Source: Chlorophyllum brunneum (Eukaryota; Basidiomycota; Agaricomycetes; Agaricales; Agaricaceae). Taken from it: a stretch of 64,000 nucleotides of DNA. Under the pieces are notes generated by a model that searched no databases, was not told the DNA's origin, and was given only the letters and a program-made list of their open reading frames with translations. The stretch is taken from NCBI GenBank assembly GCA_963576785.1, contig OY756139.1, positions 1,426,001-1,490,000 of the forward strand. Direction: 5' to 3'. Numbering within the stretch: position 1 is the first letter of the stretch; each line of letters opens with the position of its first letter. Position numbers and translations under genes: made by a program. Below, in pieces: positions 1 to 11,745 of this stretch.

Positions 1-17
1 CTGGTTATACACTGGTC

Positions 18-2062
18 TTGATTGAAAGACTTGATGATGATGGCTACACAACCACATTCCATGATGGGAAGTGTATTATTCATGGGAGTAGTGGTAAAAG
101 AGTGGCAGAAATTCCTAGGAATGAAAAGAGGTTATATAAGTATATAAGGGATATGAGAGATAAAGTTAATGTGGTTGATAAATCACCCACCTTGGAGTCT
201 TTGCACTGACAACTTGGACATATTTCATTGTCCATGATGTGCCATCTTGCAGCTAATGATTTAATCACTAGAGTAGATGTCCCTAAAGCCAAAAGCTCAG
301 CAACTATTGCATATGACTCATGTATTTATGGTAAGGCAACTTGCTTACCTATTACAAAGGTATGCATAAGTGAGCATACAAAGGATATTGGTAGTGAAAT
401 TTATTCTGATGTTTGGGGACTTGCAAGGACAGCAACAAAATGAGAGAGATATTACTATGTCATGTTCACTGATGATAACTCAAGGTAGATGTATATTGAA
501 TCCCTCAAGTGTAAATCAGAGGTTTTTGGTTCATATAAGTGGTTTGAGATGCAGTTTAGGGCTAAAGTCAAGATCTTGTGATTGGATTGAGAAGGCAAGT
601 ATATATCTGAGAAATTCCAAAGTTATTTGAAGGATTGTAATATAGAAATCAGACTCACTATACATGATACACCTCAGTACAATAGTGTTACTGAGCAATA
701 AAATCACACTATCCTCAAACATACTTGAATATTGCTCTATACAAGTCATCTTCCTCACTATCTATGGACTGAAATAGCCAACCATATTGTTTGGCTTATG
801 AATCAGACTGGCATGAAAGCTTTGAAGAATGCTACACTATATAGTTGATTATATCATGGCAAGCTGAACTTCAAAGGACTCCCAAAATAGGGTAAAATGG
901 TGTAAGTACACCAAGATACAGGTGATAAGTTAGGTAGTTGAGTGTAGAAGGGATATTGGATTGGGTTTGATACTAACATAAGAGATAGGTTGAGGATTTG
1001 GTTCCCAGATTCACAGAAGGTCAAAATCAAATGAAATTTTTGTTTTGCTATACCAGTAATCGAGGGGAAGCTAACTACAACAATCTATCAAGTTTCATCA
1101 GTGATATCCAATGGTACTATTCCAGAAAAATTGTCCTTACCAACTGGATCTGCATATGAAACTCCCCTTGATGGTAGTGAAGCTGAATCACCACCATTGA
1201 GTCCCAATCCTTCACTATCTGAGCCTAAGCAAGTGAGGTGTTCAACTTAAGTAAAATTGCCTAGTCAAAAGGCACATGATATTTTTGAAGGTTGGGCAGT
1301 TGGTAGTGTAGAGGAGGCTGATCAAAAAGAGGTGATGGCATTGGTCATTGATATTGAGAATATGGAGGCATTGGAGCCATTGAATATGCAAAAGGCTAAA
1401 TTGAGGCCTAATTGGAGTTTGTGGAGAGCTGCTATGAATGAAGAACTCACCATACTTGCCAAGATAGAAACCTGGGAGCTAGTTGATTGGCCATCAAATG
1501 CTAATATTGTTGGTTCCAAATGGGTCTTCAAAGTTAAGAAGGATGTAGCCAGAAATGTTGTCTACTACAAAGCTCACTTAGTCACTCAAGGGTTTTCTCA
1601 AGTTTTGGGAATATACTGATACTGATGGGAATATGACAGAAGATTGCCATGCTATTTCAGGTTTTGCTTTCATGATTAATAGAGGAGCTATATTATAGAG
1701 TACCAAATGATAGGAAATTATTAGCCTATCAACAACAGAATTGGAATATATGGCCACAATATACACAACCAAAGAAGTTTTATGGATTCAATCCTTAATC
1801 TTGCAGATCTTCAATATTTTGTTACCACTAACCACATTATTCTCTGACAACCAATCCACAATTGTACTTGCAAAGGACTATTAGTTCCATGGTCATACAA
1901 AACATATCGACATTTAATATCACTTTATTTGATGGGTTGTTGAAAATGGAGCAATCTGACTTGTTTATTGCCTGATAGAAGACATGGCAGCAGATGTGCT
2001 GACAAAAGCTTTACCTTCTCCAAAAGTAAAGCATTTTGTGCATGAGCTAAGGCTTGGCACAG
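18..2062 (+). mobile_element. Decayed Ty1/copia retrotransposon, 3' part of pol
   Basis: Relic of a copia-type polyprotein, seen by reading one frame through its stops. In order it shows a GAG-pre-integrase stretch (LH.QLGHIS near 200-235), an integrase core (YVMFTDDNSR near 455-485, then TPQYNSVTEQ near 670-700), the start of reverse transcriptase (NEELTILAKIETWELVD, VGSKWVFKVKKD, 1438-1545), and an RNase H tail (DTDGNM, FSDNQSTI, ADVLTKALPSPKVKHF, 1618-2035). The order integrase, RT, RNase H is the copia order. The reading is broken by many in-frame stops and by a deletion at about 1615 that removes the RT catalytic core, so the copy cannot be active. The 5' LTR and gag lie outside the window or are lost. 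Base composition is clearly AT-richer than the genes right of 4 kb. Confidence 0.85.
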
Positions 2063-2074
2063 TTTGAGAGAGAG
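2063..2074 (+). other. Polypurine-tract-like stretch before the 3' LTR
   Basis: A purine-rich run ending in repeated GA lies directly before the TG that starts the LTR-like repeat at 2075. In LTR retrotransposons the plus-strand primer has this place and composition. Assignment is by position and composition only. Confidence 0.5.
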
Positions 2075-2252
2075 TGTGAGAGTAGCAAACTCATGTCAAC
2101 ACCTAGCTGAGTAGAAGAGTTAAGCAAGAGTTGCATCATGTTATAATGCATAGACACAAATATTCTATTTTGTCTTATGTCTTACTTTTGGCTTCATAGT
2201 ATATATTTTCCCCCTTTGTCATGTATGCCTCAGTTCTTGCTATTACAAGACT
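2075..2252 (+). repeat. 3' LTR (5' portion) of the copia relic, left arm of an inverted repeat
   Basis: Starts TGTGAGAGTAGCAAAC immediately after the RNase H end and the purine tract, as an LTR should. Its first 178 bases recur in reverse complement at 2300-2477. By eye the two arms agree at roughly nine bases in ten, and most differences are C/T or G/A transitions. The true 3' end of the LTR is not defined, because the mirrored copy begins 47 bases further on. Confidence 0.75.
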
Positions 2253-2299
2253 GAGGTGTTAGCTTTGTAGATTATATGAATACATGGACAACTCACTTT

Positions 2300-2477
2300 A
2301 GTCTTGTAATAGCAAGAACTGAGGCATATATGACAAAGGGGAAAAATATATACTATGAAGCCAAAAGTGAGACATATGACAAAATAGAATATTTATGTCC
2401 ATGTATCATAACATGATACAACTCTTGCTTAACTCTCCTACTCAGCTAGATGTCAATACAAGTTTGCTACTCTCACA
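2300..2477 (-). repeat. Inverted partial LTR copy, right arm
   Basis: Reverse complement of 2075-2252. On the minus strand it begins at 2477 with the same TGTGAGAGTAGCAAAC. With the left arm and the 47-base spacer 2253-2299 it can form a stem of about 178 base pairs if transcribed. It is either a second element inserted head to head or a rearranged LTR. Confidence 0.75.
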
Positions 2478-4068
2478 AGTCCAAGCTCTAATAGGTATGC
2501 AGCATACCTAATCTTCAAGTCCTTTCTGTTACAAATTCAGCTACCAAGGGCAATTGAAGAGGATATGACCTCTAGGATATGGCCTTAATACCTATCTCAG
2601 CCAAGTAACCAGATAAGCAAATGTTATCAAACTATTGTTGCTCAACCAAGAAATGGGAATCCCATTTATCTTGTAGCTCTGAGTGATGAGAGCAAGTAGA
2701 GAATAAGCAGTTAAGCAATCTTCTATTAATTGACAGCAACTGTCAATGGAAACTCTTCTTGGGTGATCAAGAAGACTATCCCTATAGAAGATCAAAGCTT
2801 AAGCTTTGACTTCCTAATACAGTTAGCTATTTATACTAACTACTTTTTTTCTATAAATACTATGGAGTATACATAACAAGACTGAAACAAGTTTCACAAT
2901 ATGAAACTGATAGATATGAAACTCAAGATAAAATACTACTAAAGATATGAAACTGATAGAGGTAAAACAACTAAATATAGAGCAGAGTGAAACTGATGAA
3001 AATGAAATGGATGAGTACTTACTCATCCTCAGAGATCTTGGATAACAATGATAGAGATTCATCAGAACAGCTACAGTCATAAGACATGCAAGATGAGGTG
3101 GTAGAGGGCAATAATAATGACAGTGGCAATGGAAGAACTGCATCCATAGGATAATCAGAGTTGGATGATAATGATGATATCAATGTGATTGCTTCTTCGG
3201 AGAGGTAAGACTAGAGTAACTCGACAAAGGCTTGAGTAGATCGCAATAGCGGATGGAAAGAGTTATCATTGTCACTACTGGGTACAGCAGGTTTATTGTC
3301 TGGTGATAAGTCCCTAAGTCACATCTTTATGCAATAGATTCCATCGGCAACTTGTTGGTGAATGAGCACTTCGAGTGCTAGACCATAAGTGTACATATAG
3401 GGGTGGATGTACTGCATAGTTTCTTTGGTAGTAGGTCATGCTTTCCAACCATTATTCCAGGTGCTGTAGAGGTTGTTCTCAATGGTACATAAGTAGAGTC
3501 CATCAGTGTTGCATACATGTAAGTATGGTGCATATTTCCAGGCTAGTCAAAATAGAGAGTTGATGACAGTATCATTGGATTGTGGCAGTGGAATGAGTGG
3601 TATTACTTCTGGGAATTTGTCATAACCTCTGACATAGGTTCAAGGTTCGGACATAACACCTGACCAAAGGGCACTATGCATTAACCAGTGTGTATTAGAC
3701 TATGCCAAACACCTAAACATTGATCAAGAAGGTATGTGGTTTCCACATATTGCATTGAGGTTAAGGAGGATCCCAAATTCATTAGAGAAATGTCTAATGT
3801 ATGGGCAGGAGAGGTAAACAAAAGAGGCAGTGTATATGCAAAGAACAATTACCATATCAAACAATTAGGATGTTATGCAGTCGAAGATAGAGTAATTGGT
3901 CATAAAGTCTGAAGAATAAACCTGTCATAAATGCTATGTGCAGTCATGAGGACAATTCAGTGATGATGTTGAATGCATGAATAGTCAGAAATTTGTATGA
4001 ATCATAAAGTTTTGGAGACCAGACGTCCAACACTACTGCAGGTGCTCCATTTGTATTTCCATCGGGCG
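2478..4068. other. AT-rich non-genic stretch with transposon or gene relics
   Basis: No intact gene. Around 3015-3200 on the plus strand an acidic Ser/Asp/Asn-rich reading (NNDRDSSEQLQS, then SELDDNDDINVIASSER) is interrupted by stops and followed by further broken coding-like sequence to about 3650. At about 3770-3912 an open stretch of about 48 codons (WAGEVNKRGSVYAKNNYHIK) ends in TGA and looks like a fragment of a real protein. Small repeats include three GAAACTGAT copies between 2900 and 3000, and a palindrome GGATGAGTA-CT-TACTCATCC near 3009-3028. I could not name the family; a decayed DNA transposon or second retroelement is likely. Confidence 0.5.
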
Positions 4069-5890
4069 TCATTCAGTCCGCATCAACCTATCTTCTTCTC
4101 CGCTGCTTCTCTCACCAGTACTTGCCCTCTGTTCCTGCCGTGCTGCAGCTCTGGTTTGTTGCCGCAACTCTTGCTGGTATATAGGATTTTGATGGTGGTC
4201 AACATCCTCATCCTCCCCTTCTCCATCACTCACTTCACCTACAGCCCAAAGACCTTGATCCTCTCCCTCACGTTCGTCCTCTTCGCCTTCCACTGTAGCG
4301 AGTTTCGTCTTACTACTGGTTGCTTTTATTTGGCGTCTGGGTAGGCTTGATGATGGTGACTGAATTTTGCTGATCTTGGGTTCAGGTTTCTTGTGAGTTA
4401 GTAGGACCACTCCAGAGATCAGGACAAGGATGGAAGCGAAGATCAGGAAGAGAGTCCAGGATTGGTAGGCGTCAACCCCGTCATTGAAAATCAAGGAATC
4501 CAAGAATCTACGTCAAGTTCAAGAAATAAGTATGAGCGAATCCGATGTGTTGGAGAATCCTTACCCTGTCGCCGTATACACGCCGTAGAATACAGGTACA
4601 ACTAGAGTCGAGTCGTACACCCTGAGGCCTCGATTTAGACAGATAATTTGTAGAACAGCCGTTGCGGAGAGTAGAATGATCGTAAAGATAGGAGCAGCGT
4701 GTCCGAACTGATTACCGGGGTTCTGATGGGAAAGGGATCCAGAGAGTAGTTGCACACTTTAGGAGGGCAAGTGTGTTAGAAAATGTGTACCGGACAAACA
4801 AGGAAGTGAAAGGGCATACATAGCCTTCGCAAAGACCAAGCAGCCTCCAGCAAGTCCTCCACCGCAACATGCCCAGCCTATACCCAAAGTCCAAGCAATC
4901 TGCTTATCATCCTTCGGAGCGCTCCACATCTCGAGCAGTTCCGTAACTCTTCCAATTAGGTTGTCCCATATCTCGAGCAACCACAAAATGGCCTGGCCCA
5001 CTTTGCCGAACTTCTTAAGCCAAGTTCCATTCTGTGAGTTCTTCTGACGTGAGGTATGGATTCCGGAGAATGGTAATGCATGGATGTCGGAGCGAGCTGT
5101 GAGGATTGCATCAAGACAGCTCGTGAAGACGAGCAGTATACCCAGAGCGAACGACATCACGAAGAAGTAACCCAGCCAACCGCCCCGGCGCCACAGGTAG
5201 GTTAGATGGACAACATCAGTCTCCGCAGCTAAGCCACTATTGATGGATCCAAAAGCGACGATGCCAACAACACCGAGGATAACGACAACTGTCCCCTGAG
5301 TGTATATTCGTCAGAAAGGAGAACTTGAGGAATAGACGATGAACCCACGTAGATATCATTGCTCGTAACTGGTGTTCCGACGAGGAAGCGAGCAAAGAGG
5401 AAGTTGAAAATTAGGGAGCTGGAGCCCAGAGGCGCGACATATTCTATGGAGGAGTTTTGAGTTCGGTGGTGCACAGGTGAGTCGCGTGTGCTCACCTGCA
5501 CGCATGTACTCCAGCGCAAGCGTACTGCCAATTAACTGTGAAAGTCTGCAGCTAGGGGTGAATTGGGCATCCAGGAAAGGCGGTCTACTTGGCGTACATG
5601 TATAATAGCATTCCAAGCAGCCAAAGGGGTCGTAGCCAATCTTTGCGACGCGCAGCCTTGGGTATTGCACTTGTTCTCACCTGGAGCAACTGTCAATGTC
5701 GACACCGACGAAGTGAGGTATATACGCGCACATGGTCTAGTTTTGTCAAATTGAGTCCAGCGGCGTTCAGAATGGATGCTAGCAATATAATAGTAAGGCC
5801 AATGATGAATGCGACGACTGGGCTGGCGGTGCGTGTGGTCACTGGAATTTCATCTAGAAGAGAGTCTGAAGTCGTGTTTGAAGGGTCCAT
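4069..5890 (-). CDS. NIPA-like (DUF803) magnesium transporter
   Basis: Multi-spanning membrane protein of the NIPA/DUF803 family, thought to move Mg2+ across plasma or endosomal membranes. The start at 5890 gives MDPSNTTSD, then a first membrane helix (VVAFIIGLTIILLASILNAAG). Spliced exons follow with family hallmarks: DWLRPLWLLGMLLYMYA, QLIGSTLALEYM, APLGSSSLIFNFLFARFL and GTPVTSNDIYGT. Later come further helices, GHAAPIFTIILLSATAVLQI, and YDSTLVVPVFYGVYTATG near the end. The C-terminal tail is long, acidic and low-complexity, ending at 4069. At least five short introns; about 490 residues. Its promoter side faces the 3' end of SSL1 across 264 bases. Family assignment is strong; the transported ion is inferred from the family. 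Confidence 0.9.
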
Positions 5891-6154
5891 ACAAGGGAAT
5901 AGGTGAAGCTTGCGAATCGAGTCTATGAGGATGGAAGTGGAGCGCTGGAGCACTGAGCAGAGTTCGAACTTTGATGGCGTCGCAGTCCGATCAGAGCACC
6001 GTCTCACGCGGACGGCCCCCGCAGCTATCGTCAGAAACAAGTCGTTAGCACACCAAGCCCAAAGTCTGTATGTGCAACCTAACGATAGTGTAAAAAATGT
6101 AGTGTTGGGCTCGTAATAGCAGCCCGTAATTTAATCTACCAGATACCACTTTCC

Positions 6155-7818
6155 CTACTTTCCACAGCCTGGACAGCAGTGTATCACTTCATGTACGAAG
6201 ACATCGCAGTCCGAGCAGAAATCGTGTTGGCAATCTGGACACCTATACCGACCAACTGCACTCATTCCCTCCTTAGCTGTAGTAGAAACTGCGGCTGGAA
6301 AAATCCTCGCACAGCCATGACATGCATCGGAGGGGTGAGGCATGCTCTCTCGGGTTGATCTAAACAGGCAAAAACTCGTCAGTAGCCCCATGTCATGGGC
6401 GTCTTATGAACGTACACTGCATCATAAGGCTTCACAGGGAACAGGTGGTGATAACTTCTTGCCAAATGAGGTGAGCTCACGATCATGAGCCCGCACACGT
6501 CGCAATCCGTTGGGACGTCGCAGACTTTGGCGAGACAACGGGGGCACAGGAAGCCCTGACTTTTCAATTCGGCGTGGCAGACGCACAGCGTTGGCGCAGA
6601 TGCGTCTGGAAGTCGTGTTGGGAAGCCCATCATCATTAGGTCTGCAGAGGGGTTGCTCGGAGATGCGCCTGTTGTACGAGCCAGCGTCCTTTGAGCGGGG
6701 GGTGGAACGAGTTCAAAGAGTAGGTCCTTGAAATGTCCTTCATTCATTGCGACACCGAACTGGCCTACCCTTGGGGATTTATCACTAAGCTAAGAATCAG
6801 GCTGCAACAAATTGTAATTCGTACCGCCCGTTTTATCGCATAATTCACGACAGATTTTCATTTCTGCCGCAAGTGCAACTACTGAGATACGAATCTTGTT
6901 CTTGACACAAGTGTCGAGGGTTTCGTGGATGTTGCCAGGATCGCATGTGGTCAGGGACCCGAAGATAGTGATGATTTCGCGCGAGGAATGCGTCGGTAAA
7001 TGGCTAGACGTGTTCAGTCAGTGTATGCTCACATATGGGACATGTTCTTACCTCATACTTGCTCTCGCCATTTCAATAGCATTTTGTAGACTGGGTTCCC
7101 CCGTAGGCTCAAGTTTATGTCGTTCCTTGATGTAATTGATAACCTCTTGTGGGTTGCCTTAAATCAAATCTAGCGGCATTCCGACAGCGATTCAGAATTT
7201 GAGGCACACCTGAAAGATCTCCGATTCGTTCTCCTAGACCAGCTCGCATTCCCACAACGCCGATTTGTCCAAGAGGATTCTGGTCGAACCATTCTAGGAT
7301 GAATTCACGGGCATATTGAAGCGTCAAGTCGAATCGTGTTGGCCGCATATCACGGTCCAACATGGCAGACGAAAGGTCTAATAGCAGAATAACATGGCGG
7401 ATGATGGTTCGACGAATGGCTGCAGCTGGCGCAAGCAGTCTGCACGCTAGTCAGCGGTGTATAGATTAATGAAAAAATCAAGACCTTTTTCGACGGCCCC
7501 TCGCCATTAGTTCTTCTACGGAAGTCTGGAGACTACCAGCCTCGTCCTCTTGTACTGTCTCCCATGAGCGCGTATACGATGCTTCCCAAGTATACGCTTG
7601 CTGGATAAGAGTGAGCCATTGCCGACGATAAAGCACGCAAGACTCACTGCGTCTTTAGCTTTTCCTTTCCCCTTCTCAGGTTTCTTCTTGTCCGCCCTTC
7701 CCTTGCCCTTCCCTTTGCCTTTGCCCCGGGTGGCATCATAATCGTCGTCCGGAAATGAAATATCTGAGTCTGAATCTGCTGTGCCAATAACTAGGTCCCC
7801 TCCTCTTCTTGGTGGCAT
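6155..7818 (-). CDS. SSL1: TFIIH core subunit Ssl1 (GTF2H2)
   Basis: Subunit of TFIIH, needed for RNA polymerase II initiation and nucleotide excision repair, where it binds and stimulates the XPD/Rad3 helicase. The ATG at 7818 gives [12 protein letters not shown], an acidic and Lys/Gly-rich N-terminus, then a von Willebrand A fold ([70 protein letters not shown]). Next is the family signature [10 protein letters not shown], then a zinc-ribbon pair ([44 protein letters not shown]) at the C-terminus. Several short introns, estimated 440-460 residues, a normal length. The promoter is shared head to head with amidohydrolase A (226 bases apart). ERCC1, another excision-repair gene, lies about 7 kb away. 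Confidence 0.93.
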
Positions 7819-8044
7819 ATCCTGGGTTTTTCCGTTACAGGTTATGTGTTTCGGCGGTGTGAAGACCAGTGAGGACCGTTGTAGCAAGAGCCAAAGAAAT
7901 CAAATACCCGTCAACACCTTAAACAAGCACGGGACGCGCTTGTTCAGGTTCTCGAGTCGATGGCAACGTTGCCGCGGCGCTGCTTTCATCTATTTCCTCA
8001 TGAAAACACATAACAATGCAAACTGCTCTCTATCTCTAACATCC

Positions 8045-11000
8045 ATGTTCTCCAAACGCTTTCTGTGGGGACTCGCATTTCTGGTCTGCACATACCCAAT
8101 CCTCTATCGGCGGCTTAGGCAAGGACCAGTGTCCAACAGGGACTTCTCTCGAGCATCCCTACATACCCAAATTGCCGTGACCAAATGCCTAGCATTGCAG
8201 CAGGAACCAGGACCACCACCAGGCTTCGGGAAACGCTCTCGCTCTGACCGATACGAGTCTGGCACAAGACCCGTTCTCATAAAGGGGGGAAGAATATGGA
8301 CTGGGAGGAACAACGGAACGCAGGTCATCTATGGAGATATTCTTATGGAGAAGGGCATCATCAAAAATGTTGGGAGACTGGGCTGGCTGGACTTGACGGC
8401 TTTCGGGAGTGACCTACAGGTCGTGGATGCAAAGGGAGCATGGATAACACCTGGCCTGGTTGATGTTCACTCGCATATCGGGAACTTTCCTCTACCACTC
8501 CTTAGAGGATCGTTGGATGGGGACTCAACCAATGAGATAGTTCAACCTTGGCTCAGGAGCTTGGATGGCCTCAATACCCATGATGAGACGTACCCCCTGT
8601 CATTAGCAGGCGGTGTGACGACCTCCCTCGTTTTACCTGGTTCTTCCGTTGCCATAGGTGAGCAACCCAGTTATGCTCCGTAGTGTCTCCGACCCACTGT
8701 CGTATAGGTGGCCAGGCATTTGTCATTAAGCTAAGAGAAACCCAGGAAAAATCACCCTCTTCCATGCTGGTGGAACCCCCGCATCATATCAACGATACAT
8801 TCCCCGACCCCAATCTGCCGTTCCGCTGGCGTCATATGAAGTAAGTTTGGTCGGTTTTTACAATGCAGCATATGCTTAATAAAAAAGACACGCGTGCGGT
8901 ACGTATTTTGGACAGCCACGAGGGCCTAATTAATCTTCATTCGGCTCTGTCTAGGCGAGAACCCAAGTATGTGAACCTCGTCACTCCGCTGTATCCTTTT
9001 CACTGAGAAGGTCGAATTTTTTAAAGGCAACTCTTTCAAAGGTACACGCATGGATACGATCTGGGCTTTTCGTGAAGCGTGAGTGCGTCCTTCGATCTGC
9101 AGACGTACCGTCAATCAATGCGCTTACTTGCCAGGTATGCGAAAGCTCGCAAGATCAAACAAGAACAAGACCAGTTCTGCAGGAGTGTTCTCAATGGTAA
9201 CTCGCAGCTTGACGATCCTCATTTCCCCGAAGAATTACAGTGGGAGGCGCTTGTCGATGTTCTTAGGGGTCGCGTCAAAGTGAGGAATGAGCTATGACCT
9301 GGGTTTGAAGACTTATTGGTCTCCAGGTTAATACACACTGTTACGAAGCTGTAGACATTGATGATTTCATTCGGGTTGGTGGTCTATCCACGTCTCTGAT
9401 ATTGACGAGTGCTGAACGTTGTACAGCTTACCAACGAATTTAAATTCCCTGTGGCTACCTTTCATCACGCCAGTGAGGCCTACCTTATCCCTGATGTCAT
9501 CAAACGCGCATATGGTACGTTGCACACAATTTGGAGGCGTCGGATCGTTTAAGAACATGCAGGAAAAACACCCGCCATCGCTCTTTTTGCGACCATCGCC
9601 CGTTATAAACGGGAGGCCTACCGTGCTTCGGAGTTCGCACCTAAGATTCTTGCTCAGAACGGAATCACCGTTTTGATGAAGGTTAGTGGTCTCTTGTTTA
9701 GACAACTCGGGTGCTTTGGTTGACACTGTACTGTCAGAGTGACCATCCGGCTGCCCTAAACTCACGGCACTTAATATATGAAACCCAACAAGCATTTTTC
9801 TACGGGTTGCCGTATAACTTAGCTATTGCGTCTGTCACTAGTAATGCCGCTGAAGCGCTTGGCATGGGTCATAGACTTGGCTACATACGAGAAGGTATGG
9901 GCGGGCCTTTTGGTTGCATTGCGGAACTAAAAGATCTCCTTAGGTTGGGATGCTGGTAAGGATTCCATATCCACAAGAAACTACTAGCTAAACTACTTCA
10001 GACGTCGTTATTTGGGATAGCCACCCGCTCGCTCTGGGGGCCACACCTACTCAAGTGTATGTTGATGGTATCCCTCAGTTGCGGGGCTCAATCAAGGTTG
10101 AGAAATCGGCCAACTTCCAGAAACTTCCAAGAGTCCCCAAGTTCGACCGGGATGCTGAGGAAGCCGTCAAACATGATGGACTCCCACCATTAGAACTCAT
10201 GAAGAGGGTTTCTGGTACCACTATCTTCAAGAACGTCAGAAGTGTGTACAGACCTGGAGCATCCGGTGTTCAACAACATTTTGCAGCTCAAAGTGATGTG
10301 GAACTTGGTACGGTTGTCGTTCGGAATGGCAGCATTGTGTGTCTGGGCGGGCAGAATGCATGCCTTACTGATGCTCTTTTGTTCGATCCGGACACAATAG
10401 TGGTTGACCTTGATGGTGGTTCCGTGTCTCCTGGGTTTGTGTCGTACGGGTCATCGTTGGGTTTGGAGGAGATCTCTTCTGAGGCATCGACAACTGATGG
10501 ATTGGTTCCTGACTCTCTCTTAAACCCCGTACCGAAGATCCTCGGTGGCGACTTCCTCCTCCTGCATGCTGCAGATGGGCTGCAATTTGGAACCCGTGGC
10601 GCTCTGTAAGATATGATTTAACTCGCTCAGGCGTCCTAATTTACTCATACTCTCATTAAGTCTTGCGTATCGTTCCGGAGTAAGGGCGTTGCTTTCTTCT
10701 ACGAAGTATTTTCTTATTTTGTTCAGGTGACATCTGCTGTTAGTGCGCCAGCCCATCAAGCATTCACTGGAGGGCTTGGTGTGTCTTTTTCGCTGGGTGC
10801 TTTGAACGGCATGGAAAGGAATGCTTTGATTCAGGAAGTAGCTGGCCTCCACGTTTCAGTTGGACATTTCTCGCGTCCTAGTGTGAGCTCTCAAGTTGCA
10901 GCCCTCCGACGTCTCCTGCTCGGACCAGCAACTGGTACCATAGGTGCTTACTTCCACAAAATTAGACAGGTTAGGGTGACCATAGCCTCTCAAGTTCACA

Positions 11001-11679
11001 CTCATCAGGCCAAATAGGGCGCCATTCCTCTTGTTGTCGAGGCTCATAGTGCTGATATCATTGCAACACTTCTATTACTCAAGTCGGAATACGAAATGGA
11101 GGAAAGACGGAGCTTGAGGTTAACCATCACTGGTGCGACCGAAGCACATTTTCTTGCAAAAGAATTGGCAGAGGCAGGCGTTGGCATCATCCTGACACCA
11201 TTAAGGCCTCTACCAACGAGTTGGGAAAAGAGGAGGATGTGGGTGGTTCTTATCCCGATAAATGAGTCTGCTAGTCGTTAATCCACGTCTCCCCTGCAGT
11301 GTGCCAGGACCCCCGATCACAGCGGAGACCGCTTTGTCGATTTTGCTCAAACACGGGGTCATTGTTGGGGTCGGCTCCCAGCATGTTTGGTCTACACGCA
11401 ATCTGCCTTTCGAACTTGCCTGGGTACGTATAATATGTTTGTATGTACATGGGTCTGATACCTCTACAGGCTGCCATCGAAGCCGGGGGTGAAATCTCAA
11501 AGGAAGAGGCCTTCAGCATGGGTAGCACCAATATTGAGAGGCTGCTTGGGGTCGAGCGTGATGCGGCAAGGATGGACTTGGTGGCGACGAAAGGGGGCGA
11601 TATACTTGAGTTTGGTACCGAGGTCGTGGCTGTTATCTCACCCGAGCAGGAGCTGGTTAGCCTTTTCCGGGATACCTGA
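8045..11679 (+). CDS. Membrane-anchored double amidohydrolase A
   Basis: Metal-dependent amidohydrolase-family protein of unknown substrate; relatives in mushrooms are often labelled carbohydrate esterase family 9. The ATG at 8045 gives MFSKRFLWGLAFLVCTYPIL, a signal anchor. The first half has a full metal-site set: HSH in VDVHSHIG (8468-8476), FHHA (9461 on), and SDHP after a splice (9738 on). It closes with the family motif VVIWDSHPLALGATP (near 10011-10050). The second half repeats the fold but replaces the HxH region with SPGFVSYGSS (about 10430-10455). About 13 introns, including exons of 11 nt (8888-8898) and 12 nt (8955-8966). About 940 residues. Closely related to the gene at 16286-19972 with matching exon structure, so the two arose by duplication. 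Confidence 0.85.
8888..8898 (+). other. 11-nt microexon of amidohydrolase A
   Basis: Flanked by AG before and GTACGT after. It joins the exon ending in ATGAA to the 12-nt exon so that the protein reads MKHACGENP. Amidohydrolase B has an 11-nt exon at the same codon phase (17232-17242) giving the same MKHACGENP. Confidence 0.85.
8955..8966 (+). other. 12-nt microexon of amidohydrolase A
   Basis: Exon GCGAGAACCCAA between CTAG and GTATGT. It is spliced to an acceptor just before GCAACTC, giving GENPSNSFKGTRMD. Nearer AG acceptors would bring in a stop (TTTTAA). The paralog has a 12-nt exon in the same place (17296-17307). Confidence 0.8.
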
Positions 11680-11745
11680 ACTTCCTATTAAGAGTTGACA
11701 TATTGTTTTTGGTCACTGTTATAACATACATGTGAACTGGATCCT

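Noticed and set aside
5891..6040. Upstream extension of the NIPA gene in frame
   Set aside because: The reading has no ATG in good context before MDPSNTTSD, and the extra residues are not membrane-type; the start at 5890 is preferred.
9367..9795. 142-codon open frame on the minus strand
   Set aside because: It lies antisense to amidohydrolase A exons whose sense reading has clear family motifs, so it is a shadow frame.
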